64,000 bases of DNA from Paraburkholderia domus (GCF_905220705.1 NZ_CAJNAT010000003.1:434001-498000), one strand, 5' to 3'; positions 1-10,231 are shown, counted from the first letter of the stretch. The notes: a model not told the origin generated them from the letters alone. Numbers and translations: made by a program.

Positions 1-566
1 GCCATTATCTCCGCCACTCCCGGCATCGGCACGACGAGCCGCTTTCATCACACACATCGGAGCGTTTCCTAACCGCACGTTGTGTGCTGTACCGAACGGA
101 ATAGCGGTATTCCTACAGATACGCTACGACTAAACATTGCTCGACCAAGGGCCGAGCAGGCGCAGTGCTTCTTTGCATTAAAGGTCATGTCAATCATGAT
201 GCAAAAATGCAGGAGACAGTAAGCCGAATTATGACGATTTATCTATCGAATTGGTCGTCAAATAACTTCGCGACGTGATAGCTGGACAGTGTTGCCGAAA
301 AACGTTTCGTATTGCCAATAACTGCCTCGTGACGATTTAGTAATACCTATTTGCTTGTCTTTTGAGTCGGCCAAGACATCGGCACTTTACGACTTTCCTG
401 CTGATGGACGTGGAATCGCAAAGCGATACGGAAATAATTAGGCTTCGATTCCTCATGTATCTCGACGCGTCGCATGCGCGGAATACATTTTCCATATTGT
501 ATGGAGAGACTTTTATGCCGATTTTTTGTTGAATCAACCGGTACGACTTGCAATACCGAAACACTG
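1..566. other. Leader region, no gene seen
   Basis: No reading frame here looks coding. The tract is more AT-rich than the genes to its right and probably holds the promoter and leader of the exopolysaccharide operon that begins with the sugar transferase. I could not fix a convincing -35/-10 pair. A weak inverted repeat (TGCAT at 174-178 with ATGCA at 199-203) is too short to call an operator. Confidence 0.4.
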
Positions 567-1466
567 ATGTATCCGTCAACACACTTCGACCCGGGGGCAG
601 CGATGGCTTTAGTCGGCAAGGTATCGGAATCGGTGTCAAAGGAAGTCGCCCCTTTCGATACCCGCCACGCCAGTCGTTCGTACGCCGAACGTGCGGATCT
701 GAGCGGTCGCACCTTTTCAGCTTCTCATATGGATGGCACGACGGAATTCAGTCGCAGCGAAGAATCGTTTCCTTCGGACTCTTCAACGGAAACAGCGGCA
801 AGTCCTATGGCTTGTCTCACCTTGTCTGCGGCGAACGATCCTGGCTTGCCGGTCAGGAAAAGCGACTTTACGAAGCGCGCCTTGGATATCGTTGGCGCGT
901 CCGCCTTGCTCCTCACGCTATGCCCGATTTTCCTCGTGATCGGGTGCGTCGTGCTGAGCGACGGCGGGCCAGCTTTTTTTGGTCATACCCGGGTTGGAAA
1001 AGGCGGACGGCCGTTTCGCTGCTTAAAGTTCCGCTCCATGGTACCGAAAGCCGACGTCGTTCTCGCTCAACTCCTTGCCACCGACGCCAGCGCGCGTGAG
1101 GAATGGAATCGCGATTTCAAGCTTAAGAACGATGTGCGCATCACGTCCGTCGGCCGGTTTCTGCGCACGACGAGCCTCGATGAACTGCCTCAACTCTGGA
1201 ATATCCTTCGCGGCGACATGAGCCTGGTCGGCCCTCGCCCGATCGTCAACGAGGAGCTGGAACGGTATGGCGCCGACGCCTACTACTACCTGTCGGTCAG
1301 ACCCGGATTGACAGGATTGTGGCAAGTCAGCGGACGAAACAATATTGACTATCCATCGAGAGTCGCACTGGACGTCACTTACGTGAAAGAACGTTCAACG
1401 CTGCTCGACATCGGCATTCTGCTGAGAACATTCAAAGTAGTCTTCGACGGCAGAGGCGCGTACTGA
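567..1466 (+). CDS. Initiating undecaprenyl-phosphate sugar phosphotransferase (WcaJ/ExoY family)
   Basis: A monotopic phosphoglycosyl transferase that should load a hexose-1-phosphate onto undecaprenyl phosphate at the inner membrane, the first step of repeat-unit synthesis. The C-terminal 200 residues carry family hallmarks: KRALDIVGA entering a hydrophobic helix, FRCLKFRSM, TSLDELPQLWNILRGDMSLVGPRP (in two parts) and PGLTGLWQVSGRN. About 100 residues of low-complexity N-terminus precede the domain; only one membrane helix is evident, so it is nearer ExoY than full-length WcaJ with its CoA-binding-like domain. The start is uncertain: ATGs at 501, 567, 603 and further in all lack a strong ribosome site. 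It is followed after a gap by the Wzc-like gene. The family assignment is secure; the sugar is not known. Confidence 0.93.
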   Translation: MYPSTHFDPGAAMALVGKVSESVSKEVAPFDTRHASRSYAERADLSGRTFSASHMDGTTEFSRSEESFPSDSSTETAASPMACLTLSAANDPGLPVRKSDFTKRALDIVGASALLLTLCPIFLVIGCVVLSDGGPAFFGHTRVGKGGRPFRCLKFRSMVPKADVVLAQLLATDASAREEWNRDFKLKNDVRITSVGRFLRTTSLDELPQLWNILRGDMSLVGPRPIVNEELERYGADAYYYLSVRPGLTGLWQVSGRNNIDYPSRVALDVTYVKERSTLLDIGILLRTFKVVFDGRGAY

Positions 1467-1703
1467 ACAGCATGCACTCCAGCCGAAACCAAGTAATCCG
1501 TACTGCAGCGTGCCTATGAAATAGTTCACGTCGTCGAATCGACTGCTATGAGAACACTTTCGCTGGAGACGCGTTGTTGAACTGCGGACTCAGACGACAG
1601 GGACTGCAGGCGGACTCGGCAATGAAGGGGCTTTCGCGATGGAATCCGCCTGTCCGTGCGGTACCTGCGCAATGACCGGGAAATCCAGAAGTTTGAGGAG
1701 TTT

Positions 1704-3968
1704 ATGACAGTGAATCATGCGAATTGGTCAACATCGAACTTCGAGCCGGCGCATCAGCAACCTGCGTCGACAGGCCACTCTATGAGCGCCTTCTATCACG
1801 GGCGTTGGGTCATCATCGGTTCGACACTTCTGTGTCTGCTAGCAGGCATTGGCTACGCGACGTTCAAGCAGCCTGTGTTTCGCTCCGATATCCTGATTGA
1901 GGTCGAGCAGACTCCGGAACTACCAAAGAGTGCGTTAGGCGACGTGTCGTCGATGTTCGACTTGAAGACCGATGTGTCATCTGAGATCGAGGTACTGAAG
2001 TCGAGGCTGGTCACATCGCAAGCGGTCAACAACCTGAAGCTCTATATCGACGCTGAACCGCGGTATATCCCGGTCGTTGGCTGGTGGCTCTCCGAGCGTT
2101 CGGACGACTTGTCGACCCCACTGCCCGGCGGCTATGTGAGCGGCAAGGAAAGTATCGACGTCGCGACGTTAAACGTCCCGCAGCGGCTGTATAGCAAGAC
2201 TCTCAAGCTGACGCTGGGACAGGGCGGAGCCTACACGCTTTCGGGCGGATTCCTGTTCGGGGACAAGTTTCAGCTTCAGGGCCATGTCGGCCAGATGCTT
2301 CGCGAGCAGACGTCGTATGGCCCGGTCGAGCTGCTGGTGCAGCACGTGGACGGGAAGCCGGGTGCAACCTTCAATTTAAGCCGCTATTCGGAAGCCGGCA
2401 CGATCGAGTGGTTGCAGAACACCGTTGCGGTTCTGGAGAGAGGCAAACAGTCCAATATCATCGGCGCGACACTCGACGGTACCGATCCGAGAGAGGACAG
2501 CCAGATTCTGAATGAAATCGGTCGCGCATATATCGAACAGAACGGGCAGCGCAAATCCGCAGAGGCGAACAAGGCGATCCGCTTTCTGGACACGCAACTG
2601 CCGGTGCTGAAAGCGCAACTGGAAGCGGCCGAAGCCCGACTCAACGCTTTCCGGGCGGAGCACGGCACGCTTGATACGAGTCAGTACGGCACGGCCCTGC
2701 TGCAACAATCGGTAGCGGATCAGGTGAAGGTGTTCGACCTGAAGCAGCGCCGCAGCGAATTAATGTCGCGCTTCACCGAGGGGTATCCCGAGGTGCAGGC
2801 CGTCGACCGCCAGTTGCAGGACGCACAGGCGGCGCTAGCAGCGGTGCTGGGAGCCACCCAGGCGTTGCCGGCACTCGAACAGAGCGTTTTGCAACTACAG
2901 CGTGACGTGCAGGTCAGCTCCGACCTGTACAGGATTCAGCTCGGTACCCGTCAGCAACTCACGCTCGTGGGCGCGGGTAAGGTAAGTAATGTTCGGCTGA
3001 TCGATACCGCGATGCCGACGGAGGAGCCCATTCAGCCGCGCGTCGGCGTCGTGATTGGCGGCTCAATAATCTCCGGTCTGCTGATCGGCGCGGGTCTTGT
3101 GTTCTTCCGGCGGCGCGTGCGCGGCCGTGTGGACGACCCGCAGGAAATTGAAGCGTCGATCGGTCTGCCCGTGTACGCGACGGTGCCGCCGCACGGCCGT
3201 CTGCCTGATTACACGCGTCGCAACGCGCTGGTGAAGCCGGCCGCACCTCTCATGCTCACCGATGGCTCGATCAATTGTCCCACCATCGAAAGCCTGCGCA
3301 GCTTCTACGCAATACTGCAATTCAGGCTCCCGGAAGCGCGTAACCGGGCTGTGCTGATCACCGGTCCGACCGCGGGCATCGGCAAATCGTTCGTTTCTGC
3401 GAATCTTGCAACGCTGGCCGGTGCGTCGAATAAACGCGTGCTGCTGATCGACGCCGATCTGCGTAAGGGCGTTTTGCATCAGTACTTGAAGGTCGAGTGC
3501 GGTCACGGGCTGTCAGAAGTTGTGGCGGGCACCCACCACATCAACGCGGTATTAAAGCGCAACGTGTTGCCGGGGCTCGACTTTCTGTCCACGGGTGAAG
3601 CGCCGTCCGGTCCGAGTGAGATGCTGTTGCGCCCCGAATTGTCGAACCTGATCGACGAGGTCAGCTCGCAATACGACATGGTGGTGATCGATGGCCCCCC
3701 GCTGTTGATGGTCCCCGATGCGATCATGCTGGGGCAGGCCGCCGGCGCGGTCTTCATGGTGGCTCGCCATGGCGTGACCACGTTGCCCGATATCCGTGAG
3801 AGCGCTCGCAGATTGGCGCAGGCAGGTGTGCCGATCCGCGGCGTGGTGCTCAACGACTTCAAGGCATTGCCGGGCAAATATGGTTACGCCGGTTATGCGG
3901 GTTACGCGGATAGCACGCTGGGTGATTACAGACGCGGTCGCTTTACAGAGCAGCCTGCGCAACAATGA
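1704..3968 (+). CDS. Wzc-like polysaccharide copolymerase with BY-kinase domain
   Basis: An inner-membrane chain-length regulator with a cytoplasmic autophosphorylating tyrosine kinase, partner of Wzy in exopolysaccharide assembly. The start at 1704 is preceded by GAGGAG, giving 754 residues. A Wzz domain is bracketed by membrane helices at about 35-52 and 447-466; the proline-rich Wzz signature is just before the second (P438, P442, P445). A central region around 285-415 should be coiled coil. The kinase has Walker A GPTAGIGKS (554-562), Walker A' LLIDADLR (580-587) and Walker B VVIDGPP (660-666). The C-terminus has a tyrosine cluster (Y726, Y728, Y731, Y734, Y742), the expected autophosphorylation site. 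Usual partners Wza and a phosphatase are not visible in the window. Confidence 0.95.
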   Translation: MTVNHANWSTSNFEPAHQQPASTGHSMSAFYHGRWVIIGSTLLCLLAGIGYATFKQPVFRSDILIEVEQTPELPKSALGDVSSMFDLKTDVSSEIEVLKSRLVTSQAVNNLKLYIDAEPRYIPVVGWWLSERSDDLSTPLPGGYVSGKESIDVATLNVPQRLYSKTLKLTLGQGGAYTLSGGFLFGDKFQLQGHVGQMLREQTSYGPVELLVQHVDGKPGATFNLSRYSEAGTIEWLQNTVAVLERGKQSNIIGATLDGTDPREDSQILNEIGRAYIEQNGQRKSAEANKAIRFLDTQLPVLKAQLEAAEARLNAFRAEHGTLDTSQYGTALLQQSVADQVKVFDLKQRRSELMSRFTEGYPEVQAVDRQLQDAQAALAAVLGATQALPALEQSVLQLQRDVQVSSDLYRIQLGTRQQLTLVGAGKVSNVRLIDTAMPTEEPIQPRVGVVIGGSIISGLLIGAGLVFFRRRVRGRVDDPQEIEASIGLPVYATVPPHGRLPDYTRRNALVKPAAPLMLTDGSINCPTIESLRSFYAILQFRLPEARNRAVLITGPTAGIGKSFVSANLATLAGASNKRVLLIDADLRKGVLHQYLKVECGHGLSEVVAGTHHINAVLKRNVLPGLDFLSTGEAPSGPSEMLLRPELSNLIDEVSSQYDMVVIDGPPLLMVPDAIMLGQAAGAVFMVARHGVTTLPDIRESARRLAQAGVPIRGVVLNDFKALPGKYGYAGYAGYADSTLGDYRRGRFTEQPAQQ

Positions 3969-4038
3969 TCTCGCAGTGAGCTATCTATGCGCGGCAGCAG
4001 CACGCCACCTCCGCTCACGATAGTTCCATGGGGAAACC

Positions 4039-5106
4039 ATGTCGAATATGACAGTGGTGATCTGTAATTACAACTACGGCGAGTATCTACGCTGTGCGAT
4101 CGATTCCGCGCTGACGCAAACGGTCGGCGCGGCCCAGGTGCTCGTCGTCGACGACGGATCGACGGACGATTCACACGACATCATCCAATCGTACGGCGAG
4201 CGCATCACCGCGATCTTTCAGGAAAACGGCGGCCAGGTGGCCGCCTACAATCGCGCGCTCGAGCAGATCGATAGTCCTTATGTGATTTTTCTGGACGCTG
4301 ACGACCTGCTGTATGCGGACACGGTGAGTCGCGTGATCGCAGCGTTCGCATCCGGTGACTACGTCAAAGTGCAATTCAAGCTGGATGTGGTGACCCACGA
4401 AGGCGACAAGACGGGCGTCACCGTACCGCAAACCACGGCGGTCGCCGACTGCGGCAAGCTGCTGCGCGCGGGTTGGCTCTATCCATCGCCACCTGGTTCA
4501 GGCAACGCTTACCGGGTTGCGGCGCTGAAGCGGATCTTTCCCATTCCCGTCACATCCGACAATCGCCATGGCGCAGATTTCTATGCGATCTACGGTATTG
4601 CGCTCCTCGGCCACGTTTGTATGCTCGATCTCCCGCTAGGCGGATATCGGGTTCACCGGTCTGCAGCAAGCATCGCGAACGGAGCGAGCGGGGCGAACGG
4701 TTCTACGGCGCAGCTCGCATTTTCCAACTCGGAAGGTCCGCTGGCCCTCGCAAGAAAGGCTGCACTCCGCTGGTCGACGCTGCGCGTCGTCGCGCAAGAG
4801 AGGCTCGGAGAAACACTCCCCGTAGCGTTTTTCGACTTCTCAACTGAAAAGGCACACTTTGCCGACCGCCTGTATCAGGCGTCGCTCGCGCGCCGATGGC
4901 GCTGGTTCGTGCTCGAATCCGGGAGCTATTTCCATACCGTGCTTGCGAATCCGTTCTGGAGCATGCGCAAGAAATTAGCTGTGTCCTGTCTGACAGGACT
5001 TTGTCTGATTCCGTTGACATCGGTCAGCGATCGCGCGGTGCGCTACATCGCCAATCCGCTGACAAGAGCGGGCCGTGTCGGCAAATTGCAGCCGGACGCC
5101 CGTTGA
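4039..5106 (+). CDS. Glycosyltransferase family 2 (exopolysaccharide)
   Basis: A GT-A fold transferase adding a sugar to the lipid-linked repeat unit. The N-terminus has the GT2 opening (VVICNYNYGEY), VVDDGSTDDS near 37-45 and the metal-binding LDADD at 85-89. The remaining 250 residues contain an acceptor-side domain and a hydrophobic C-terminal stretch. A GGGGAAAC ribosome site lies just before the ATG. It sits 70 bases after the copolymerase and 62 bases before the polymerase-like gene, so it is probably in the same operon. Its last 30 residues (ending VRYIANPLTRAGR) resemble the decayed sequence just upstream of the flippase at about 10.6-10.77 kb. Donor and acceptor are unknown. Confidence 0.92.
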   Translation: MSNMTVVICNYNYGEYLRCAIDSALTQTVGAAQVLVVDDGSTDDSHDIIQSYGERITAIFQENGGQVAAYNRALEQIDSPYVIFLDADDLLYADTVSRVIAAFASGDYVKVQFKLDVVTHEGDKTGVTVPQTTAVADCGKLLRAGWLYPSPPGSGNAYRVAALKRIFPIPVTSDNRHGADFYAIYGIALLGHVCMLDLPLGGYRVHRSAASIANGASGANGSTAQLAFSNSEGPLALARKAALRWSTLRVVAQERLGETLPVAFFDFSTEKAHFADRLYQASLARRWRWFVLESGSYFHTVLANPFWSMRKKLAVSCLTGLCLIPLTSVSDRAVRYIANPLTRAGRVGKLQPDAR

Positions 5107-5168
5107 GCCGAATGGCGGCGAGTGATGTGGTTTGCCGCGTTGGGCAGGCAGTCTCAGGAGAAAACGTA

Positions 5169-6491
5169 ATGCAGAACAAGATTGGCGAGCCGGCTGAACG
5201 GTCCAGCTGGGCTGGCCCGGCGCAAGAGTATGTCCGCATATCGATGCGCGGACAACTTGCATTCAACGGTTACTGGTGGGAAGACCCGGCGCGCGTGATG
5301 CTGTTCTTCATCTTGCCGCTCTACGCGTTGATTTCGATAGAATTGTTGGGCGATCAGAAAGCAATCGGACAACTGTATTTCAACGGTTTCTATGCATTGG
5401 TCGCCGCACTGTTCCTCATTACCATCCTGGCGGCGTCCTACTTCGGCCGAACCGTGACCCCAAGGGCCGGTCAGGAACCGGTCGAGATATCGCGATGGGT
5501 GCTCGATGCGCTCTTTGTGCTCTCATTGATTGGCTACCTGACCATGATGAGTGGCGTGATCGCCCACCCGGCGCTCATCCTGTCGTTCTTCAGCGGCGAC
5601 GCAAGCGCATACGACCTGATCGCGGCGAAAGGTCGGATTGCCGGGATAAGCACACTGACGCAGGTGGCCGTCGCTTACGTGCCCTTGTACTTCTATGTGT
5701 TCCGGCAACCCGAGCGGGGCATCACACGGTACAAGATCTACCTGCTCGTCCTCCTCGGGTTGGCGCTGCTAAGAAGCTTTATTTTTGCCGAGCGCCTTGC
5801 GCTGATCGAGCTCGTGATTCCGCTCGTGTTAATGCTTGTGAAATTCCGGCGCTCGCATCGGACACCTTCCAGGATTCTGAAGCTCGGGCCCTATGCCGCC
5901 ATCGTGCCGCTGATCGGGTTCTTCATCGCCAATGAATACAACCGCTCGTGGGAAACCTACTATATCAACGTCTATAGCAACATCTTCGAATTCGCGCTCG
6001 AGCGGCTTGCGCTGTACTACTCGACTGCGCTCAACAATGGCGCCGGGGTTCTAAAGATTCTCGGTTGGGGCGTAGGCGAACCCGTGTTCACCCTCGATTG
6101 GTTGTTCAGGTTTCCGATACTCGGCGACCTTCTTTTGGCACACCCCGATTTCAATGCGGACTACGTCGCCTTTCTGAGCAACAACGCCGACCCGGAATTC
6201 AATAATCCGTCCGGTATCTTCGTGCATTTCTACGAATGGGGCTGGTTTGCACTGTTCGTCGCTGCTTTCATCGGCTGGGTGTTCAACAGGAGCTATTCAG
6301 GATGGCGCAGCTCTAACGGGTTCTGGTGCTGCGCGCATCCGGTCTTGATGGTGTCGTTGTTCGAGATCCTGCGTGTTCCAATTCTGTTTAGCGGCAGAAA
6401 CTTTGTTTCGGTCGCGATGCTGATCATCGTGTTCCGTTTCTTTAGAACGAGACCTGTCAGGCCCACTCGCACAGTAGCGTCACAATACTGA
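5169..6491 (+). CDS. Wzy-like O-antigen/exopolysaccharide polymerase (polytopic membrane protein)
   Basis: A 440-residue polytopic protein with roughly ten hydrophobic segments and larger hydrophilic loops, the profile of a Wzy repeat-unit polymerase. I assign it on topology and context rather than a sequence motif, since Wzy proteins share little sequence. The start at 5169 is chosen because TCAGGAG precedes it with good spacing and the residues before it are not conserved-looking. It lies between the GT2 and the beta-helix gene in the cluster containing Wzc-like and Wzx-like genes, and no other polymerase candidate is visible there. An alternative is a generic oligosaccharide-ligase-type membrane protein. 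Confidence 0.75.
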   Translation: MQNKIGEPAERSSWAGPAQEYVRISMRGQLAFNGYWWEDPARVMLFFILPLYALISIELLGDQKAIGQLYFNGFYALVAALFLITILAASYFGRTVTPRAGQEPVEISRWVLDALFVLSLIGYLTMMSGVIAHPALILSFFSGDASAYDLIAAKGRIAGISTLTQVAVAYVPLYFYVFRQPERGITRYKIYLLVLLGLALLRSFIFAERLALIELVIPLVLMLVKFRRSHRTPSRILKLGPYAAIVPLIGFFIANEYNRSWETYYINVYSNIFEFALERLALYYSTALNNGAGVLKILGWGVGEPVFTLDWLFRFPILGDLLLAHPDFNADYVAFLSNNADPEFNNPSGIFVHFYEWGWFALFVAAFIGWVFNRSYSGWRSSNGFWCCAHPVLMVSLFEILRVPILFSGRNFVSVAMLIIVFRFFRTRPVRPTRTVASQY

Positions 6492-6572
6492 CACACATGG
6501 GGCGCGCTTTATGCTCAGTCTATTCATTGCCGTTTCGTCTGAAAGACGGAGTGTGCGCTAAAGAAAGGCCGC

Positions 6573-7784
6573 ATGACCAAGAAAATCGAACGCGTCCTGT
6601 CGGCCATTGCGATCGCGTCGTGTTGTGCGACGCTCGCTTACGCGCAACCGGACACGATCCATCCGTCCAGTGACGGCAGCGATCAAGCCGATATCATTCA
6701 GACCGCGCTCGACGCGCTGCGTGACGGCCAACGGCTGGTGATCGCGCCGGGTACTTACGTCGTAAGCCATTCGTTGGTTGTCAAGGCGCAGAGCGTGGTG
6801 GTGTCCGGGTATGGCGCCACGCTGGTTGCGACCCACCCTAACGATCAATCACTCGTCGTCAACGGGACGAACGCGACGGTCGCTGGTCTGACGCTGCGCG
6901 GCACGGGTAGTAAACGGCTCGAAACCGAAAGTTCCGCGAAAATCGTGGTGCGCGGCACAGGCATCCAGATTCTCGATACCAGGATCGAGGGCGGCGCGAG
7001 CGCGGGTATTTTCGTGTCTGGTGCGACTAGCGTCGCGCTAGCGGGAAATTGGGTTAGCGCGACGCTAGCCGACGGGATACACATCACGGGCGGATCGCAG
7101 AACGTTCTGGTGTCGGGTAATACCGTGATTGGCACGGGCGATGACATGATCGCAATCGTCAGCTACCAGACGGACGGCGCCTTATGCAGGAACATACTCG
7201 TCACCGGCAACAGGGTGTCGGGCAATTACTGGGGCAGAGGTCTGTCGGTGGTTGGTGGTTCCAACGTGACGCTGTCGGACAACACAGTGCAGGGCGTGCA
7301 GAAAGCGGCCGGCATCCTGGTCGCGCAGGAAGATGGTTACCGGACCTATAACGCGACGAATGTTGTGATCCACAATAACATCGTGTCAGACATAGAGAAT
7401 TCGACGAGTCCCGACAACAAATGGCCAGCAGCGCAGCACGCGGGGATCGACATCAACACCGGCGCGGGCTCAGTTTCGCGCGTGTTGGTAACGGACAATA
7501 AAGTCTTGCGGGCGAACTACGGTGGCTTTCGCGCGCTTGGCAACGTCTGTCAGTACCGCATCACCAACAGCGCGTTCGCTTCGATAAGAGGCTCGCCGAT
7601 TTCGATGCAGAGTAGAAATTGTGCGCCGAGCCAGATCGTCTCCAGCGTCAACACACTTGACGGCAAGGTATTCACGCAACCGGTAGGCACCTCCGCCACT
7701 GGCGAGCCCCCTATAACCGGTGCCGATGCGGCGCTCCTGCCGCGCGTCAACACGAGTGTTCGCGCAGCACGACAAACGCACTGA
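6573..7784 (+). CDS. Secreted right-handed beta-helix protein (possible polysaccharide lyase/hydrolase)
   Basis: It has an N-terminal signal peptide (about 24 residues, ending LAYA before QPD), then repeated short strands with Asn/Gly/Val-rich turns (SGNTV, TGNRVSG, SDNTVQ, HNNIVSD), the pattern of a parallel beta-helix of the pectate-lyase superfamily. AAAGG precedes the ATG. Beta-helix proteins in exopolysaccharide operons are often polymer-trimming lyases or epimerases. I cannot assign chemistry from catalytic residues. It is closely related to the lipoprotein at 22965-24236; both contain GTGDD or GSGDD followed by IVSY and WGRGLSVVGG. Expected location: periplasm or outside the cell. Confidence 0.88.
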   Translation: MTKKIERVLSAIAIASCCATLAYAQPDTIHPSSDGSDQADIIQTALDALRDGQRLVIAPGTYVVSHSLVVKAQSVVVSGYGATLVATHPNDQSLVVNGTNATVAGLTLRGTGSKRLETESSAKIVVRGTGIQILDTRIEGGASAGIFVSGATSVALAGNWVSATLADGIHITGGSQNVLVSGNTVIGTGDDMIAIVSYQTDGALCRNILVTGNRVSGNYWGRGLSVVGGSNVTLSDNTVQGVQKAAGILVAQEDGYRTYNATNVVIHNNIVSDIENSTSPDNKWPAAQHAGIDINTGAGSVSRVLVTDNKVLRANYGGFRALGNVCQYRITNSAFASIRGSPISMQSRNCAPSQIVSSVNTLDGKVFTQPVGTSATGEPPITGADAALLPRVNTSVRAARQTH

Positions 7785-8079
7785 ACCTCGGGTGAGTTGC
7801 GGGGCCAGAGTTGGAACGAACGTCCAACGCAAATATGCCCTTTCAATTCCGCCGATCGTCCGGGCTATCCCGCCAGATTTATTGGCTCGCCCCCTTCGCC
7901 GTCTATGCTGCACTGCGTCAGCGAAGGCAACGCGATAACCATCGCGGACCTTTGATCGTCTCCATTACCGCTTTTGTTTGCTGACCGCGCGAGCGAGGGC
8001 AATGCATCGCCATTGGCTTCTCGATTCGAGTGGAGGTCTGCCGTACCCCGGCGGGCCCTGCGATACTTACGTGAGGGAA

Positions 8080-8817
8080 ATGATGACGACATTCCAGGCA
8101 TACCAGCGTGGTAACCGTCTTCTCGAGGCGCTCCCAACGCATGAATGGGAAGTGCTGGCTCCTCATCTCGAACTCGTCGAATTAAGTCCGGGGCAACTGC
8201 TGTCGCAATCCGGCGAACTCATACGAACCGTCTATTTTCCGGCCACTGCGATCGTTTCCCTGCTGCAGACCATGGAAAACGGAAGTTCGGTGGAAATCGC
8301 CGCGATCGGCAGGGATGGCACGACAGGCGTGCCGATCCTGACGGGCGGAGATACCATGCCAGCCAGCGTTCAGGCTCAATGCCGGGGCTTTGCTTACCGA
8401 GTAAGCGCAAAAAAACTGCGCGAAGCGTTGGGCACTTGCCCTTCTCTACGTTCGCTGATGCTGTTGTACATGCAAGCCCTTCTCACCCAGGTCGCACAGA
8501 CGGCGGCGTGCAACCGGCTGCATCGACTGGACGAGCAATTGTGCCGGTGGCTGCTGATCGACATCGATCGTTCGGGCACGTGTGATTTGCAAGTGACCCA
8601 GCAACTGATTGCGGATATGCTCGGCGTGCGTCGTGAAGGGGTGACTGAGGCGTCCGGCAAGCTTTGCGAAGCCGACCTCATCCATCACAGTCGTGGCCAT
8701 GTCCGGATCGTCGATCGAACAGGGCTCGAGGCGCGGTCATGCGAATGCTACGAGATCGTCAGACGCGAATTCGACCGGCTATTGCCACGCATCACGGCGA
8801 TGGAAGTTACACGCTGA
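8080..8817 (+). CDS. Crp/Fnr family transcriptional regulator
   Basis: A 245-residue cytoplasmic DNA-binding regulator. The N-terminal half is a cyclic-nucleotide-type beta-barrel (LSPGQLLSQSGE, IRTVYFPATAIVSLL, IGRDG), followed by a long dimer helix and a C-terminal winged helix-turn-helix (LIADMLGVRREGVTEA). It does not have the four-cysteine arrangement of Fnr. Two adjacent ATGs (8080, 8083) follow GAGGGA; either could be used. It lies between the first exopolysaccharide operon and the flippase, so it may control the locus, but nothing in the sequence proves that. The signal it senses is unknown. Confidence 0.92.
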   Translation: MMTTFQAYQRGNRLLEALPTHEWEVLAPHLELVELSPGQLLSQSGELIRTVYFPATAIVSLLQTMENGSSVEIAAIGRDGTTGVPILTGGDTMPASVQAQCRGFAYRVSAKKLREALGTCPSLRSLMLLYMQALLTQVAQTAACNRLHRLDEQLCRWLLIDIDRSGTCDLQVTQQLIADMLGVRREGVTEASGKLCEADLIHHSRGHVRIVDRTGLEARSCECYEIVRREFDRLLPRITAMEVTR

Positions 8818-9517
8818 GGAATTATCTATCCGCGTCCGAATGGACACCTTGGCGGGCATCCAGAATGACGGCGCCGGGTTGCCGCTTCCGTCCCTGCGCC
8901 ACGCATATTATCGAGCACAGGTCGCAGACCATGTGCTCAAAACAACCTGCCTGTAAACCGCTTTAGGTCTGCCGACGCACCAATTCCGACGGTAGGACGT
9001 CACGGGGGAGCATCCGCAGTGCGCGCCAGCGCGAGCCATTCAGCGCAACGGATCGAACATATCTCGCCGTTCATTCTTGCCAACTTCGTTAGCGCGTCGT
9101 GAACGACATCCATGGTGTTCGGCTGCACGCAATCGTTCAAATCGAACCTGACGATGTCGTTATATCCGGAAGGCTGCAATTGACTACCGGCGGCGCATGG
9201 AGCGAAAGAAGAAGGCGCGTCTCGAGATAGGTGGACTGGCGCGATCTTTCGCGTCACGGCTGGAGTCTATTGCCACGTCCGGTGTCATACCCTACACGTA
9301 CTGCTTCAGAGGCATCCGTTTTTCGACCTGGTCGCAATTCTAGTACCATATGATGTTTGCCGCGACAACCGCAGCGTCACGCCATCGCCCCTGCCTCTAT
9401 GTGTCCTTCACGTTCGGCACGTTGCGCTACAGGCCACGTGCGGTGGTTCCCGGTAATCGCGCAGGAGGTGAATCGTTATAAATTTTCAATCTCGCCTCAA
9501 TTGAAAGGACCCGGTAA
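8818..9517. other. Intergenic region, no recognisable gene
   Basis: Several short frames exist (for example 9000-9257 on the - strand), but none has a family signature or a ribosome site. The final 100 bases are AT-richer, with a TATAAAT near 9477-9483 that could serve the small gene beginning at 9518. Confidence 0.4.
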
Positions 9518-9628
9518 ATGTTGAGCGTTTTGACACATTTCTTATGCTTCACATTCGGCGTGATCATCGGCGTTTTCGTATGTGCATTATGTGTCGCACG
9601 TTCCAGAACGCCACGAGAGGATAAATAA
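9518..9628 (+). CDS. Small single-pass membrane protein (36 residues)
   Basis: An ATG at 9518 follows AAAGGA with an 8-base spacing and opens a 36-residue frame ending in TAA. The peptide begins MLSVLTHFLCFTFGVIIGVF and continues VCALCVARS before a charged tail (RTPREDK): one hydrophobic helix of about 22 residues with GxxxG-like spacing and a positively charged cytoplasmic end. The shape resembles known families of very short bacterial and phage membrane proteins of about 35 residues, such as DUF3789-like proteins; that resemblance is from memory. Its function is unknown. It is isolated from neighbouring genes by long gaps. Confidence 0.6.
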   Translation: MLSVLTHFLCFTFGVIIGVFVCALCVARSRTPREDK

Positions 9629-10231
9629 TTTTTTCTTCGGGACGCGCAAGGAGGCGGCTATCTCGAGCGCAGGGACGCAACAGGACGAGAATTCCCCGTT
9701 CAAAACCGCGACCCTGGCCCGCCCGTGCAGTGCGCCCGTTCGTCAATTCAGCTGATCTGTCCGTTCCTGCCCGTGCGGCGGCTGACGACCTGATTCACCA
9801 CGGACCCGGCGATGCTTCTGGATAGCGTGCGTTCGCGCACAGTGCGGCTGAATGCGACTCGCTATCGTCGTGGAAACGCATGAGGTGCTGAAAAATCGGT
9901 TACGGTATCCGGCAACGCCGTTCAATTTCCTCGCTGTTCGCATGTTGGGCATGCTCTCTCCCGATTCAACGGCCTGATGTAAGACGCTGTAATCGTTTCG
10001 TAGTGCCGAGATAGTTGATTCAAGGTATTTTACGGGGGCACTTGTATTATCGGCAGACGAAATACCGTTCCAATTTGAGGAATACGTCGATGGACCACTT
10101 GCCTTTCCTTTCGATTACAGTCCAACCGGACAGTGAACGTCTTTATCTATTTGCCCGCGAAATGCCGAAGGCGATGCGCGATTGCTAGGCGAAAATTGCT
10201 GCCGTCACCGTGTTGATGGTTACGCTCGCAA
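9629..10231. other. Intergenic region, no recognisable gene
   Basis: No frame longer than about 90 codons is present and none looks coding. The + strand around 10198-10260 would encode a hydrophobic stretch (AAVTVLMVTLASAYVVF), which might be the start of a broken exported protein continuing into the next open frame, but stops interrupt it. Confidence 0.35.

Noticed and set aside
174..203. Inverted repeat TGCAT...ATGCA near the left edge
   Set aside because: Five-base arms and a long spacer are not significant.
9000..9257. 85-codon - strand frame between the Crp/Fnr gene and the small membrane protein
   Set aside because: The text does not resemble any family I know and no start signal is evident.
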